Shown here: positions 44,713 through 54,074 of the stretch, piece after piece
Layout of the letters: the number at the start of each line of letters is the position of its first letter
How positions within the stretch are numbered: the stretch's first letter is position 1
Assembly (NCBI GenBank): GCA_019119815.1
Contig: DWWH01000022.1
Span: forward strand, 164,185-228,184
DNA from: Candidatus Eisenbergiella intestinipullorum
GTDB taxonomy: Bacteria > Bacillota > Clostridia > Lachnospirales > Lachnospiraceae
Reading direction: 5' to 3'
DNA length: 64,000 nt
The notes under the pieces: generated by a model
What the model saw: only the letters and a program-made list of their open reading frames with translations
Told to the model about the DNA's origin: nothing
Databases searched by the model: none
Translations under genes and position numbers: made by a program

Positions 44713-45960
44713 GTGAAAGAATTTTTCCGGTATCTGCAGGGTTACCTGAAGATCAGGGTATGGGGCTATTCTCCGGAGCGCTTCATGAACCTGTGCAGCA
44801 ACCGCGGCATCCTGCTTTGGGACATCACGCGCCGGGAAGCGGATTATCTGATGTACATCAGTCTTTCCGGCTTTTTCCGGCTTCGTCCGGTTGTAAGAAA
44901 GACGGGAACGCGGGTCGCGGTTCTGGAACGGCGCGGCCTTCCTTTTCTGCTTCGCAGAATGCGCAGAAGAAAGGTCTTTGTCATGGGACTTCCTGCCTGC
45001 CTCGCCTTTCTCATCATCATGTCCCGTTTTATCTGGGCCATTGATTTTGAAGGAAACAGAGCGGTCACGGACGACATGCTCCTGGATTTTCTGGCGGAAA
45101 ACGGCGTGGAATACGGAACGGCAAGAAACGGGATCGATATGAAGCGGCTGGAGGAAAAGCTGCGGGAAGCCTTTGACGGGATCACCTGGGCCTCCGTCAC
45201 GATCGACGGGACGAAGCTGGTCGTGAACATCCGGGAAAATGAGCTAATCCTGTCGGAAGAAGAAGCCGGGGAAGCGCTTGACGGATCCCCCGGGAGCGAC
45301 CTTCTGGCTGCCCGGGACGGAACGGTGGTCTCCATTCTGACCAGAAGGGGCGTGCCGCAGGTAACCGCCGGAACGGAGGTAAAGAAAGGAGATGTCCTGG
45401 TTTCCGGAGCCGTTCCCGTCCTCGCGGATGACGGAACCGTAAAGGAATACCAGTACTGCCACGCCGATGCGGACGTGGTGATCTCCTATGAGGAAGTCTA
45501 TGAGGAAACGCTGGCGCTGAACTACGAATATAAAAACTACACGGGAAGGGAAGAAAAGGATTTTTTCCTGTCCTTTGGCACAAAACAGTTCGTATTCCGT
45601 CTGGGAGGCTGCTCATTCCTGAATTATGATACCGTGACGGATGCCAGGCAGCTGAAGGTGCTGGGACAGATTTATCTGCCCTTTTCCTATGGGTTTGAGG
45701 TGAAAAGGGAATACTTTGAGGTGGAAGCTGTCTATCAGAAGGAGCAGGCAGAAAAGATTCTCCGGGAGCGGCTGGAGAAAAAAATCGAAGGTTTGTATGA
45801 TTTGGGGGTTCAAATCATGCAAAAAAATGTTACAATAGATACAGTCGGCGATTCGGCGTCCTTACGCGCAGTGCTGAAGCTGGAGGGAAAAACCGGTTGG
45901 CCGAGACCGCTTTCGGGGCAGCAGCCCTCCGAAACGGAGACGGACGAAAGCGGAACGTGA
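44713..45960 (+). CDS. yqfD: Sporulation protein YqfD
   Basis: 415 residues. A cytoplasmic N-terminal domain (FRYLQGYLKIRVWGYSPERF) is followed by one membrane helix at about 96-112 (VMGLPACLAFLIIMSRFIWAI, given here as two parts VMGLPACLAF and LIIMSRFIWAI). A long external part has a POTRA-like beginning (FEGNRAVTDDMLLDFLAENGV). This is the normal YqfD layout. In Bacillus yqfD is expressed in the mother cell and needed for efficient sporulation. GTG 44713 follows GGAGGTAAGGCTT. Operon with yqfC, phoH and ybeY. Confidence 0.94.
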   Translation: MKEFFRYLQGYLKIRVWGYSPERFMNLCSNRGILLWDITRREADYLMYISLSGFFRLRPVVRKTGTRVAVLERRGLPFLLRRMRRRKVFVMGLPACLAFLIIMSRFIWAIDFEGNRAVTDDMLLDFLAENGVEYGTARNGIDMKRLEEKLREAFDGITWASVTIDGTKLVVNIRENELILSEEEAGEALDGSPGSDLLAARDGTVVSILTRRGVPQVTAGTEVKKGDVLVSGAVPVLADDGTVKEYQYCHADADVVISYEEVYEETLALNYEYKNYTGREEKDFFLSFGTKQFVFRLGGCSFLNYDTVTDARQLKVLGQIYLPFSYGFEVKREYFEVEAVYQKEQAEKILRERLEKKIEGLYDLGVQIMQKNVTIDTVGDSASLRAVLKLEGKTGWPRPLSGQQPSETETDESGT

Positions 45961-45981
45961 AGACGGGAGCAGGACTGACTT

Positions 45982-47040
45982 ATGGAGCAGTACGAAAAGC
46001 AGATCGAGCTGGACGCGGCGCACACGCTCAATGTGTTCGGCGATTATGATAAGCACTTGAAAAGGATCGAGCGGGTCCTGCAGGTGACCATCGTTGACCG
46101 GGACGGTATCGTTCATATCCGGGGACTGAAGCGGCATGCGGAGCAGGCAGCAGATGTCCTTGAACGGCTGCAGGAGCTGTCGGAAAGGGGAAACCTCATT
46201 CAGGAACAGAATGTGGAATATGCGATTGAGATGAGTATGGAAGACAATACGGATGCGCTACTTGCCATTGACGGGGATCTGATCTGTCATACGGTGAGCG
46301 GAAAGCCCATCAAGCCAAAGACTCTGGGGCAGAAGCAGTATGTGGATGCCATCCGGGACAATATGATCGTGTTCGGCATGGGGCCGGCAGGAACGGGGAA
46401 GACCTATCTCGCCATGGCCATGGCCATCACGGCGTTTCGCAATAACGAGGTGGAGCGGATCATTCTGACCCGTCCGGCGATCGAGGCGGGAGAGAAGCTT
46501 GGCTTCCTTCCCGGAGACCTGCAAAGCAAGGTGGATCCTTATCTGCGGCCTCTTTACGACGCGCTGTATCAGATCATGGGCGCGGAGAGCTTTGCCAAAA
46601 ATATGGAAAAGGGGCTGATCGAAGTGGCCCCCCTTGCCTATATGCGCGGCCGCACGCTGGACAACGCCTATATCATCCTGGATGAGGCGCAGAATACCAC
46701 GCCCGCGCAGATGAAGATGTTTCTGACCAGGATCGGATTCGGCTCCAAGGTGATCATCACGGGAGACGCCTCCCAGAAAGACCTGATGCCGGGAAGCCGT
46801 TCGGGCCTTGACGTGGCGGTGAAGGTGCTGCAGAAGATCGAGGGCATCGCCTTCTGCAGCCTGACCAGCCGGGATGTGGTGAGACACCCTCTGGTGCAGA
46901 AGATCGTGAAGGCATATGAGAATTACGAAAGAAGAGAAGCAGCAGAACGTCCCGGACGCCGGGAGCCGGGAGAAAGACGGGAGCCCGGTGCGAGGATGCG
47001 GTTTGCCGCGGGAAGGCGGCAGGGGAGAAGCAGCAGATGA
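45982..47040 (+). CDS. phoH: PhoH-family ATPase
   Basis: 352 residues. The N-terminal region resembles a KH-like RNA-binding domain (about 10-80), followed by the PhoH ATPase core: Walker A GPAGTGKT at 134-141, LTRPAIEAGEKLGFLPGDL, Walker B YIILDEAQN and VITGDASQKDL. A 35-residue C-terminal tail rich in Arg and Gly (from about 318) goes beyond the usual family end and may bind RNA. The gene overlaps ybeY by 4 bases (ATGA), and PhoH and YbeY are often linked in RNA processing. Confidence 0.95.
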   Translation: MEQYEKQIELDAAHTLNVFGDYDKHLKRIERVLQVTIVDRDGIVHIRGLKRHAEQAADVLERLQELSERGNLIQEQNVEYAIEMSMEDNTDALLAIDGDLICHTVSGKPIKPKTLGQKQYVDAIRDNMIVFGMGPAGTGKTYLAMAMAITAFRNNEVERIILTRPAIEAGEKLGFLPGDLQSKVDPYLRPLYDALYQIMGAESFAKNMEKGLIEVAPLAYMRGRTLDNAYIILDEAQNTTPAQMKMFLTRIGFGSKVIITGDASQKDLMPGSRSGLDVAVKVLQKIEGIAFCSLTSRDVVRHPLVQKIVKAYENYERREAAERPGRREPGERREPGARMRFAAGRRQGRSSR

Positions 47041-47558
47041 CGGTTTTTGTGGAAAATGAGGTTCAGGCGGAATTCCCCTTTGATCCGTCTGAGGTGGTCA
47101 GCCGGGTGGCAGAGGCGGTGCTGGATGCGGAGGCATGCCCCTATGAGACGGAAATCAACGTACTGATCACGGATGATGAGGGGATCCGGGTCTATAACCG
47201 GGAATACAGAGGGATTGACAGAGCGACGGATGTGCTTTCCTTTCCCAATGTGCCCTTTGAGACTCCGGCAGATTTTTCCGCAGCGGAGGAATCCGAGGCG
47301 GATTGTTTCCAGCCGGACAGCGGGGAGCTGATTTTGGGAGACATCATCCTTTCCTGCGACAAAGTGCGGCAGCAGGCTCAGGAGTACGGACACAGCCAGA
47401 AGCGGGAATTCGCTTTCCTTGTGGCACACAGCATGCTGCATCTGTGCGGCTATGATCACATGGAGCCTGGGGAGGCGGCCGTGATGGAGGAAAAGCAGGA
47501 GCGGATCCTGGAAGGGCTGGGCATCACGAGACAGCTTCCGGAAGAGACAGCCGGCTGA
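47037..47558 (+). CDS. ybeY: Endoribonuclease YbeY (rRNA maturation factor)
   Basis: 173 residues with the zinc-binding motif H131-S-M-L-H135-L-C-G-Y-D-H141 and the preceding DRATDVLSFP and LGDIILS segments of the family. It acts in 16S rRNA 3'-end maturation and ribosome quality control. Start overlaps the phoH stop. The segment ETPADFSAAEESEADCF is an acidic insertion longer than in many family members. Confidence 0.96.
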   Translation: MTVFVENEVQAEFPFDPSEVVSRVAEAVLDAEACPYETEINVLITDDEGIRVYNREYRGIDRATDVLSFPNVPFETPADFSAAEESEADCFQPDSGELILGDIILSCDKVRQQAQEYGHSQKREFAFLVAHSMLHLCGYDHMEPGEAAVMEEKQERILEGLGITRQLPEETAG

Positions 47559-47616
47559 GGGAGGCTTACGATATGGAAGGAGAACGGGAACGTGCCGCAG
47601 GCACCGGAAAGCGTAC

Positions 47617-49290
47617 ATGAGAGGGAATACAGGAACGATTCATCAGAACAGAAGAACAGGGCGGACAGAGAGCGGAAAAACGCGCCGGGGAGGCGGGATC
47701 TTTGCGGTCTTCGCCTTTCTGGCCGGGGCGATTGCCGTTTATAAGAGGATCCCTCTGACCAACCGGATCGGAGACAACGGCAATGCCTATTTCGGCATGG
47801 CATATGATACCTGGCTGTTTTTCTTTTTGCTCTGCGGCTATGCCATGCAGACGGTGGTTTCCAGGATGACGGCGGTAAGATGTGCAAAGGGGCAGTACCG
47901 GAATACCCGCAGAGTGTGGAATGCGGCCCTCCTGTATACGGCTGTGTCGGGCATTGTCGGAACAGCGGCCATGCTGCTTCTGGCGGATACGCTGGCCGGG
48001 GGACTTTTCCGGACGCAGGCGGCAGCGGTGGCGATCCGGTGTATGGCTCCCGCTGTTTTCGTTACGGCTCTGTCCGGCGCCCTGCGCGGCTATTTCCAGG
48101 GAATGGGGAGTATGGTTCCCACGACGCTGTCCCGGCTCGCGGAAGAGGTTGTCGGCCTGGCTTTTCTGTCGGTCCTGGTTTCCGGGTTCGGCAGTTATGG
48201 AAAAAAGGTGGGAGCCCTTCTGTTCCAGCCGGATTATGAGCAGGCCTTCGGGGCTGCGGGCGCAGCGCTGGCCTTCCTGGCAGGAAGCCTGATCTCCCTT
48301 CTGCTTCTGGTGGTGCTCTATATCCTGTTCCAGGGAAGCTTTCGCCGCAGAGAGAGGAAGGATGCGGGCAGGGGGATGGAGGGCTACCGGCGCATCGGCC
48401 GCCTGATTGCCGGTGCGGCGCTGCCCGTTATGCTGACCGGGTTTGCCATGCAGGGAAGCTTCATTCTGGATCAGATTCTGTTTTTCCGGCTCATGCCCTC
48501 CGGGGCGGATACGGTCGCCAGGTGGGGGATCTATACGGGAAAATACCGGATCCTGGCTGGGATCCCTGCCCTCTTTGCGGCAGCGGCCTGCAGCGGCCTG
48601 CTCCCCTCTCTTTCGGCTTCCTATACGGGAATGAACCATAGCAGGACGAGAGAAAAGGCATTTCTGATGCTGAAGGTATCTCTGGCGGTCTCTCTTCCCT
48701 TTGCCGTTTTTTTTGCCATTACGGCGGACCGCCTGATCCCGGCCCTCTTTACGGCGGGGGATATGGAAACGGCGGCAAGGCTTCTCAGGCTCGGATGCGC
48801 CTCCATCGTCCTGCAGGCACTGGCGGTGGCGGTCTCCTGCATCCTCCAGGGGCTGGAGCGGGAACGGCTGCTTTTGGGAAGTGCAGCCATATCCCTTGTG
48901 ATCCATGTGATCCTGGTGTATGTGCTGATCCATGGTCTGGAAGGTGGCATCGAAGGAGTGATCTATGCGGTGACTGCGCTTTATGCGGTGTTTGTGATCC
49001 TGGGAATGGTCTGCGTGCTGCGCTCCGTCTCCCTGAAGGGCGACTGGGGAAGACTGATCGGTATTCCCGTGATCGCCAGCGCGGTCATGGGACTAGTGGT
49101 CTTTTTGATGAACCGCTTCCTTTCTTCCGTGCTTGCGGGAGGAATCCTGTGTCTTCTCTGCTTTGCTGTGGGGCTGATCCTTTATGTGCTTCTGATGCTT
49201 TCCATGCACGGCTTCAGCCAGAGGGAGCTAAAGAGCATGGCCGGGGGAGGTGTTTTTCTTTCGCTGGGAAGACTGCTGCGGCTTTATTAG
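47617..49290 (+). CDS. MATE-like polysaccharide/lipid flippase (SpoVB/MurJ-like)
   Basis: 557 residues with about 14 membrane helices after a basic 25-residue N-terminus. Family features are the opening segment AVFAFLAGAIAVYKRIPLTN, GNAYFGMAYD and the middle LRGYFQGMGSMVPTTLSRLAEE, matching the polysaccharide-export / SpoVB group of MOP flippases. Such proteins move lipid-linked wall precursors, SpoVB during cortex synthesis. A role in sporulation is plausible because yqfC-yqfD are close. GGAAAG precedes ATG 47617. Confidence 0.9.
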   Translation: MRGNTGTIHQNRRTGRTESGKTRRGGGIFAVFAFLAGAIAVYKRIPLTNRIGDNGNAYFGMAYDTWLFFFLLCGYAMQTVVSRMTAVRCAKGQYRNTRRVWNAALLYTAVSGIVGTAAMLLLADTLAGGLFRTQAAAVAIRCMAPAVFVTALSGALRGYFQGMGSMVPTTLSRLAEEVVGLAFLSVLVSGFGSYGKKVGALLFQPDYEQAFGAAGAALAFLAGSLISLLLLVVLYILFQGSFRRRERKDAGRGMEGYRRIGRLIAGAALPVMLTGFAMQGSFILDQILFFRLMPSGADTVARWGIYTGKYRILAGIPALFAAAACSGLLPSLSASYTGMNHSRTREKAFLMLKVSLAVSLPFAVFFAITADRLIPALFTAGDMETAARLLRLGCASIVLQALAVAVSCILQGLERERLLLGSAAISLVIHVILVYVLIHGLEGGIEGVIYAVTALYAVFVILGMVCVLRSVSLKGDWGRLIGIPVIASAVMGLVVFLMNRFLSSVLAGGILCLLCFAVGLILYVLLMLSMHGFSQRELKSMAGGGVFLSLGRLLRLY

Positions 49291-49380
49291 GCATGCGGGT
49301 CAAGAGGGCTGTTTTTTGAATAAACTGCCGGAAGAATGCTGATACTTTTGAAAAAGGAACGGAGAAACAGGAGGTTTCTG

Positions 49381-50061
49381 ATGCGTCTTTGGAAAAAAAT
49401 CAGCATTTATTTCATTTATCCGGCGTTCATGCTGGCAGTTGGACTGGGTGCCGGGCTTACCGTGCAGGAATTTTTTTACCCGAACCGGCAGCCGTCCGGC
49501 CAGGAGAGTTCGGCACAGGAGGGCGCTGCGGAAGGGAAAACGGGAAAGGCCGGAGAGACGCAGGCCGGGAAAGGACAGGCAGAGGAAGAGCCGCTGCAGG
49601 CCGCAGGAGGACAGGAGCAGGTGATCACGGCGGACACCCGGTATGTGGTGGAGAGGTTTGACCTTGCCGATTCCAGCCGGACCAGAGAGGAAGAACCCAT
49701 GCCGGAACAGTATATCGGGATGGACCGGGAGCAGTTTCTGGACGCCTGTGAGGTCTATGAGGCTTCCCCTTCTCTGGAGGATGCGAACCGGGGCTTCCTG
49801 TCCATGTACGTGGAACGGTTTTCTGCAAAAGAGGTGGTGGTGCGGAAAAATTATGAGAGCAGCACCAGGCCGGAGGAATTCTATCTGGCGGTGGAAAATA
49901 ACTATGTGGTGGTCTATGAGGCCGACAGAAAGACCCGCTTCATGTCTACGGGAATCCCGGTGCAGAGCCTTTCCGATGAGCTGGCGAAGGAACTTTTGAA
50001 TTTTAAATACGTGGGCAGCGAGGAGGAGCTGTACGATTTTCTGGAATCCTATTCCAGCTGA
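49381..50061 (+). CDS. Single-pass membrane protein of unknown function (BofC-like layout)
   Basis: 226 residues. A membrane helix at about 8-28 anchors the N-terminus; a low-complexity Glu/Gly/Ala linker (about 35-80) follows. A compact C-terminal domain of about 130 residues (TRYVVERFDLADSSRTREEE through FKYVGSEEELYDFLESYSS) starts with a strand pattern and a DREQFLDACEVYEAS helix. The layout resembles the forespore intermembrane protein BofC, but I would not assign it from memory. AGGAGG lies 6 bases before ATG 49381. Confidence 0.8.
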   Translation: MRLWKKISIYFIYPAFMLAVGLGAGLTVQEFFYPNRQPSGQESSAQEGAAEGKTGKAGETQAGKGQAEEEPLQAAGGQEQVITADTRYVVERFDLADSSRTREEEPMPEQYIGMDREQFLDACEVYEASPSLEDANRGFLSMYVERFSAKEVVVRKNYESSTRPEEFYLAVENNYVVVYEADRKTRFMSTGIPVQSLSDELAKELLNFKYVGSEEELYDFLESYSS

Positions 50062-50088
50062 GCAGAACGCTTCGGAATGGAGGAAATG

Positions 50089-51354
50089 ATGAACAGAAGA
50101 AGAACAGGGATCATCGGAGGCGGGGCGGCCGGCATGATGGCGGCCATCGCCGCTGCGGATGAAAGAAACGGCGCTCCGGACGAGGTCGTCATCCTGGAAA
50201 AGAAAGAACGGATCGGAAAGAAGATTCTGGTGACAGGGAACGGGAAGTGCAATCTGACCAACCTGTCTTTTTCCATGGAAAAAATCGGGGAGTATTACCA
50301 CGGCGCGCCGCCGGAACGGCTGCGTCCGCTGTTTTCCCGCTTTTCCGCAAAGGATACGATACGCTTTTTTGAACACCTGGGAATGCTTACCACCTCCAGG
50401 GACGGCTATATCTATCCTCTTTCCGGACAGGCATCCACCGTTCTGGATACGCTGCGTTTCGAGCTGGAGCGCCTGAAGGTGAGGGTGATGACCGAATGCC
50501 GGATCGAAACGATCAGGCCGCAGAAGGGCGGCGGCTGGCTGGTCAGAACGCCGGAGGAAGATCTGCGCTTTGACCGGCTGATCCTGGCCTGCGGCTCTCC
50601 TGCCGGGCAGAAGCCGGGGGAGGGAATGGACGGGTACGCTTTCGCCTCCGCTCTGGGGCACCGGGTGAACCCGCCTGTGCCGGCGCTTGCCGCGCTCCGC
50701 TGTGAGGGAGATCTCTGGAAGAGCCTGGCAGGGGTGCGCTGCAGCGCTTCCATCCGTCTTTTTACCAGACAGAAGGGGAAACGAAACGCTCCGGTCCGGG
50801 AATATGCGGAGGAAGGAGAGCTGCAGCTGACGGATTACGGTATTTCGGGCATTCCGGTGTTTCAGCTCAGCCGGCATGCAGCCCTTTCCCTGGCACAGGG
50901 CGGGCAGGTATGGGGACAGATCGACTTTCTGCCGTCCTTTTCAGGAAAGAAAGAGGCATATGCAGCCCTGATGCAGCGGAGGATCTCTGCCTGTACCGGC
51001 CGCTCTCTGGAAGTGCTTTTCTGCGGCCTGGCCAACCGGAAGATCCTGTTGTCCCTGTTTAAAAAGAATGGGCTGAAGCCCCAGGACCCGGTGGACGGAA
51101 AGCATCTGGAAGCGATCCGGCAGGTCTTTTCGGATCTTCGCTGTTTCCCTGTGCGGATCCGTCAGGTCAATCCCTTTTCCGGCGCGCAGGTCTGCGCGGG
51201 CGGGGTGGCGTTTGACGAGGTGACGGACCGCCTGGAATCCAGGAAACATCCGGGGCTGTTTTTCGCAGGGGAGCTTCTGGATGTGGACGCCAGATGCGGC
51301 GGCTATAATCTGCAGTGGGCCTGGACTTCCGGCTTTATCGCCGGGCGGGGCTGA
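50089..51354 (+). CDS. HI0933/BaiN-family flavoprotein
   Basis: 421 residues. An N-terminal FAD dinucleotide motif (GIIGGGAAGMMAAIAAAD) is followed by the family mark GKKILVTGNGKCNLTN, an inserted substrate domain, and the closing FAD contact GELLDVDARCGGYNLQWAWTSG. Members of this family have been linked to reduction of bile-acid intermediates and to other unsaturated substrates; the substrate here is unknown. ATG 50089 is the second of two adjacent ATGs and has the better spacing from GGAGG. The CGCTTCGGAATGGAGG leader directly precedes it. Confidence 0.94.
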   Translation: MNRRRTGIIGGGAAGMMAAIAAADERNGAPDEVVILEKKERIGKKILVTGNGKCNLTNLSFSMEKIGEYYHGAPPERLRPLFSRFSAKDTIRFFEHLGMLTTSRDGYIYPLSGQASTVLDTLRFELERLKVRVMTECRIETIRPQKGGGWLVRTPEEDLRFDRLILACGSPAGQKPGEGMDGYAFASALGHRVNPPVPALAALRCEGDLWKSLAGVRCSASIRLFTRQKGKRNAPVREYAEEGELQLTDYGISGIPVFQLSRHAALSLAQGGQVWGQIDFLPSFSGKKEAYAALMQRRISACTGRSLEVLFCGLANRKILLSLFKKNGLKPQDPVDGKHLEAIRQVFSDLRCFPVRIRQVNPFSGAQVCAGGVAFDEVTDRLESRKHPGLFFAGELLDVDARCGGYNLQWAWTSGFIAGRG

Positions 51355-51364
51355 AAAAATTGGC

Positions 51365-51393
51365 TTGTCCGCGCGAAGGGTTTGCGCTATACT
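51365..51393 (+). promoter_or_regulatory. Promoter of the second flavoprotein / proline operon
   Basis: TTGTCC at 51365-51370 and TATACT at 51388-51393, 17 bases apart, starting 11 bases after the preceding stop. It probably drives the tightly packed genes up to proA. Confidence 0.65.
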
Positions 51394-51564
51394 CTATTCA
51401 TTAAGCCGCAAAGAGGGCTGCATACGCTGAGCCGCGGCGGCCCGGGGAAGGGCTGCCATATCCGGCCGTATACCGGAGAAAAACGGACGGAGGCTGCGGC
51501 AAAGGTACCTGAGAAACAGATGCGCAGGGCGGCAGGGCTGCCGCGCTTTGAAATGAGGATTGGA

Positions 51565-53208
51565 ATGATTCAGATCAGACAGCTGAAGCTCCCGCCGGGT
51601 CATACCCGCAGGGAGCTTGTGGAAAAGGCGGCGGGAGTCCTTCGTATCCGGCCGGAGGAGATCGGCTCCCTCCGGGTGGCAAGGCAGTCCATCGACGCCA
51701 GAAAAAAGCCGGAGATCCGGCTGATCTATACGCTGAACATTCAGCTGAAGGGAACAAAGGAGGAAAAGGTGCTCGCCCGTCTGCGGAAAAATCCGGATGT
51801 GGGACCGGTGCAGGAAGCCGTTTATCGCTTTCCGGAACCGGGAAAGGAGCCGCTTCACACCAGGCCTGTGATCGTCGGAACGGGTCCGGCCGGCCTGTTC
51901 TGCGGCTATCTGCTGGCACAGGCCGGTTACCGTCCCCTGCTTCTGGAGCGGGGGGAGGACGTGGAAAGCCGGACGAAGCGGGTGGAGGAATTCTGGAGGA
52001 CGGGACGGCTTTCTTCTGATTCCAATGTTCAGTTCGGAGAGGGAGGAGCAGGCACCTTTTCGGACGGCAAGCTGAACACCCTGGTAAAGGACCGGGATGG
52101 GAGGAACGGGGAGGTCCTGCGGATCTTCGCGGAAAACGGAGCACCGAAGGCCATCCGGTATGAAAGCCGCCCCCATGTGGGAACGGACGTGCTTTCGCGC
52201 GTGGTGAAGCATATGCGCGAAAGGATCCTTTCCTGGGGCGGAGAGGTACGCTTCGGAACGAAGGTGACAGGGCTCATCATGAAGGACGGAAGGGCCGGCG
52301 GCGTGATCTGCGAAAGCGGAGAACGGATCGAGGCCGAAGCGGTGGTGCTTGCGATCGGGCACAGCGCCAGGGACACTTTTGCGGCGCTCCTCAGCCAGGG
52401 CGTTCCCATGGAGGCCAAAGCTTTTGCGGTGGGCTTCCGGGTGGAGCATCCCCAGGAGCTGATCAATCTGTCCCAGTATGCGCAGAAAAAACCGGAGCAT
52501 CTGCCGCCTGCTTCCTATAAGCTCACGGCGAAGACCACGGAGGGAAGGGGCGTATATTCCTTCTGTATGTGTCCGGGCGGCTATGTGGTGAACGCTTCCA
52601 GTGAACCCGGGCGTCTTGCGGTCAACGGCATGAGCTACAGCGGCAGGGACGGAAGAAATGCCAACAGCGCGATCATTGTTTCCGTCACGCCCGAAGACTA
52701 CGGGGCCGACGGACCTCTTGCCGGCATCCATTTTCAGCGCCTGCTGGAGGAGCGGGCTTTTCAGGCGGCAGGCGGAGCTGTCCCTGTGCAGAGATACGGA
52801 GATTTCGCATGCCGGACAGGGGAGAAAGAGAATCAGCACGTTCCTTCGGATTTTGCTCCTGCCATCAAGGGAGAATGGAAGTTCGCCGATCTGCGCGGCA
52901 TCCTGCCGCCTCCGGTAAGAAGGGCTTTTCAGGAAGGTATGGAAGCCTTTGGCCGGATCATTCCCGGGTTCGCGGACGACGCGGTCTGCCTTTCCGGCGT
53001 GGAAAGCCGGACCTCTTCGCCGGTGCGCATCCCGCGGGATGAGACTCTGCAGTCCTGTGTGCGCGGGCTCTATCCCTGCGGAGAAGGAGCGGGCTATGCC
53101 GGGGGGATCACATCGGCGGCCATGGATGGCATGCGCGCAGCGGAGGCGATCGCATCGAAATACCAGAGACCTCAGGAGGGAAAACAGAATGGAACAGTAT
53201 CGGAATAG
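51565..53208 (+). CDS. FAD-dependent oxidoreductase (COG2509-like)
   Basis: 547 residues. An N-terminal domain of about 90 residues (IQIRQLKLPPGHTRRELVEKAA, given as IQIRQLKLPPG and RRELVEKAA) precedes a FAD motif (VIVGTGPAGLFCGYLLAQAGY), then SNVQFGEGGAGTFSDGKLNT and a final GLYPCGEGAGYAGGITSAAMDG. This is the arrangement of a widespread uncharacterised dehydrogenase family. Substrate unknown. ATG 51565 has GAGG at 6 bases; the frame is open upstream through the leader but overlaps the promoter. Its end overlaps proB by 20 bases. Confidence 0.92.
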   Translation: MIQIRQLKLPPGHTRRELVEKAAGVLRIRPEEIGSLRVARQSIDARKKPEIRLIYTLNIQLKGTKEEKVLARLRKNPDVGPVQEAVYRFPEPGKEPLHTRPVIVGTGPAGLFCGYLLAQAGYRPLLLERGEDVESRTKRVEEFWRTGRLSSDSNVQFGEGGAGTFSDGKLNTLVKDRDGRNGEVLRIFAENGAPKAIRYESRPHVGTDVLSRVVKHMRERILSWGGEVRFGTKVTGLIMKDGRAGGVICESGERIEAEAVVLAIGHSARDTFAALLSQGVPMEAKAFAVGFRVEHPQELINLSQYAQKKPEHLPPASYKLTAKTTEGRGVYSFCMCPGGYVVNASSEPGRLAVNGMSYSGRDGRNANSAIIVSVTPEDYGADGPLAGIHFQRLLEERAFQAAGGAVPVQRYGDFACRTGEKENQHVPSDFAPAIKGEWKFADLRGILPPPVRRAFQEGMEAFGRIIPGFADDAVCLSGVESRTSSPVRIPRDETLQSCVRGLYPCGEGAGYAGGITSAAMDGMRAAEAIASKYQRPQEGKQNGTVSE

Positions 53209-54046
53209 GCTGAAGGAAAAGCGGAGGATCGTGGTGAAGATCGGTTCCTCCTCCCTGCAGCACCCCCAGACCGGGGAGCTGGATTATATCAAGCTGGAGG
53301 TCCTGGTGCGGGAGCTGTGTAATCTGAGAAATCAGGGAAAGGATGTGGTGCTGGTCACCTCCGGGGCGATCGCTCAGGGCAGGCGGGCCATGCATCTGAG
53401 CGATGAGGATTTTGCCCAGAACCGCATCGCCATGAAACAGGCCTGCGCCGCCATCGGACAGGCGCGGCTGATGATGACTTATGAACGCATTTTTTCAGAA
53501 TACAATCAGATGACGGCTCAGATCCTTCTCACCAAAAATACGGTGGTGGATGATCTGAACCGCTATAACGCCCACAATACCTTTACCCAGCTCCTTCAGA
53601 TGGGAGTGATCCCGGTGGTCAATGAAAATGATACGGTGGCCACTTATGAGCTGGAGCTGGATAATGACACACTGTCCGCCATCGTGGCAGCCCTGATCGG
53701 AGCGGATCTTCTCATCCTGCTTTCTGACATCGACGGCCTGTATACGGACGATCCCAGGCAAAATCCGGAAGCCCGCTTCATTGATCTGGTGGAGGAGCTG
53801 AATGAGTCCTATCTGAATATGGGAAAGAAGAGTACGGGAAGCAGCGTCGGCACCGGAGGCATGAATACCAAGCTGACCGCGGCCCGGATCGCCACCAGGG
53901 CGGGAGCTGACATGCTGATCGCCAACAGCCGGGACGTACGGATCATCCACCGGCTGATGGATGGGAAGAACCTGGGTACCCTGTTTGTCGCTCATCCGGA
54001 TGAAGACTTCGATCTGCCCGGTTTTGTGTCCAGGCTGAATCAGTAG
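53189..54046 (+). CDS. proB: Glutamate 5-kinase (short form without PUA domain)
   Basis: 285 residues of the amino-acid-kinase fold: VVKIGSSSL, LVTSGAIAQGRR, NENDTVA, LLSDIDGLYTDDPR and GTGGMNTKLTAARIAT. It phosphorylates glutamate for proline synthesis, with ProA as next enzyme. The C-terminal PUA domain of E. coli-type ProB is absent, as in many clostridial enzymes. CAGGAGGG precedes ATG 53189, which lies inside the end of the preceding gene. Confidence 0.96.
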   Translation: MEQYRNRLKEKRRIVVKIGSSSLQHPQTGELDYIKLEVLVRELCNLRNQGKDVVLVTSGAIAQGRRAMHLSDEDFAQNRIAMKQACAAIGQARLMMTYERIFSEYNQMTAQILLTKNTVVDDLNRYNAHNTFTQLLQMGVIPVVNENDTVATYELELDNDTLSAIVAALIGADLLILLSDIDGLYTDDPRQNPEARFIDLVEELNESYLNMGKKSTGSSVGTGGMNTKLTAARIATRAGADMLIANSRDVRIIHRLMDGKNLGTLFVAHPDEDFDLPGFVSRLNQ

Positions 54047-54074
54047 AAGGAACGGACAGCAGAAAGGAGTGCGC

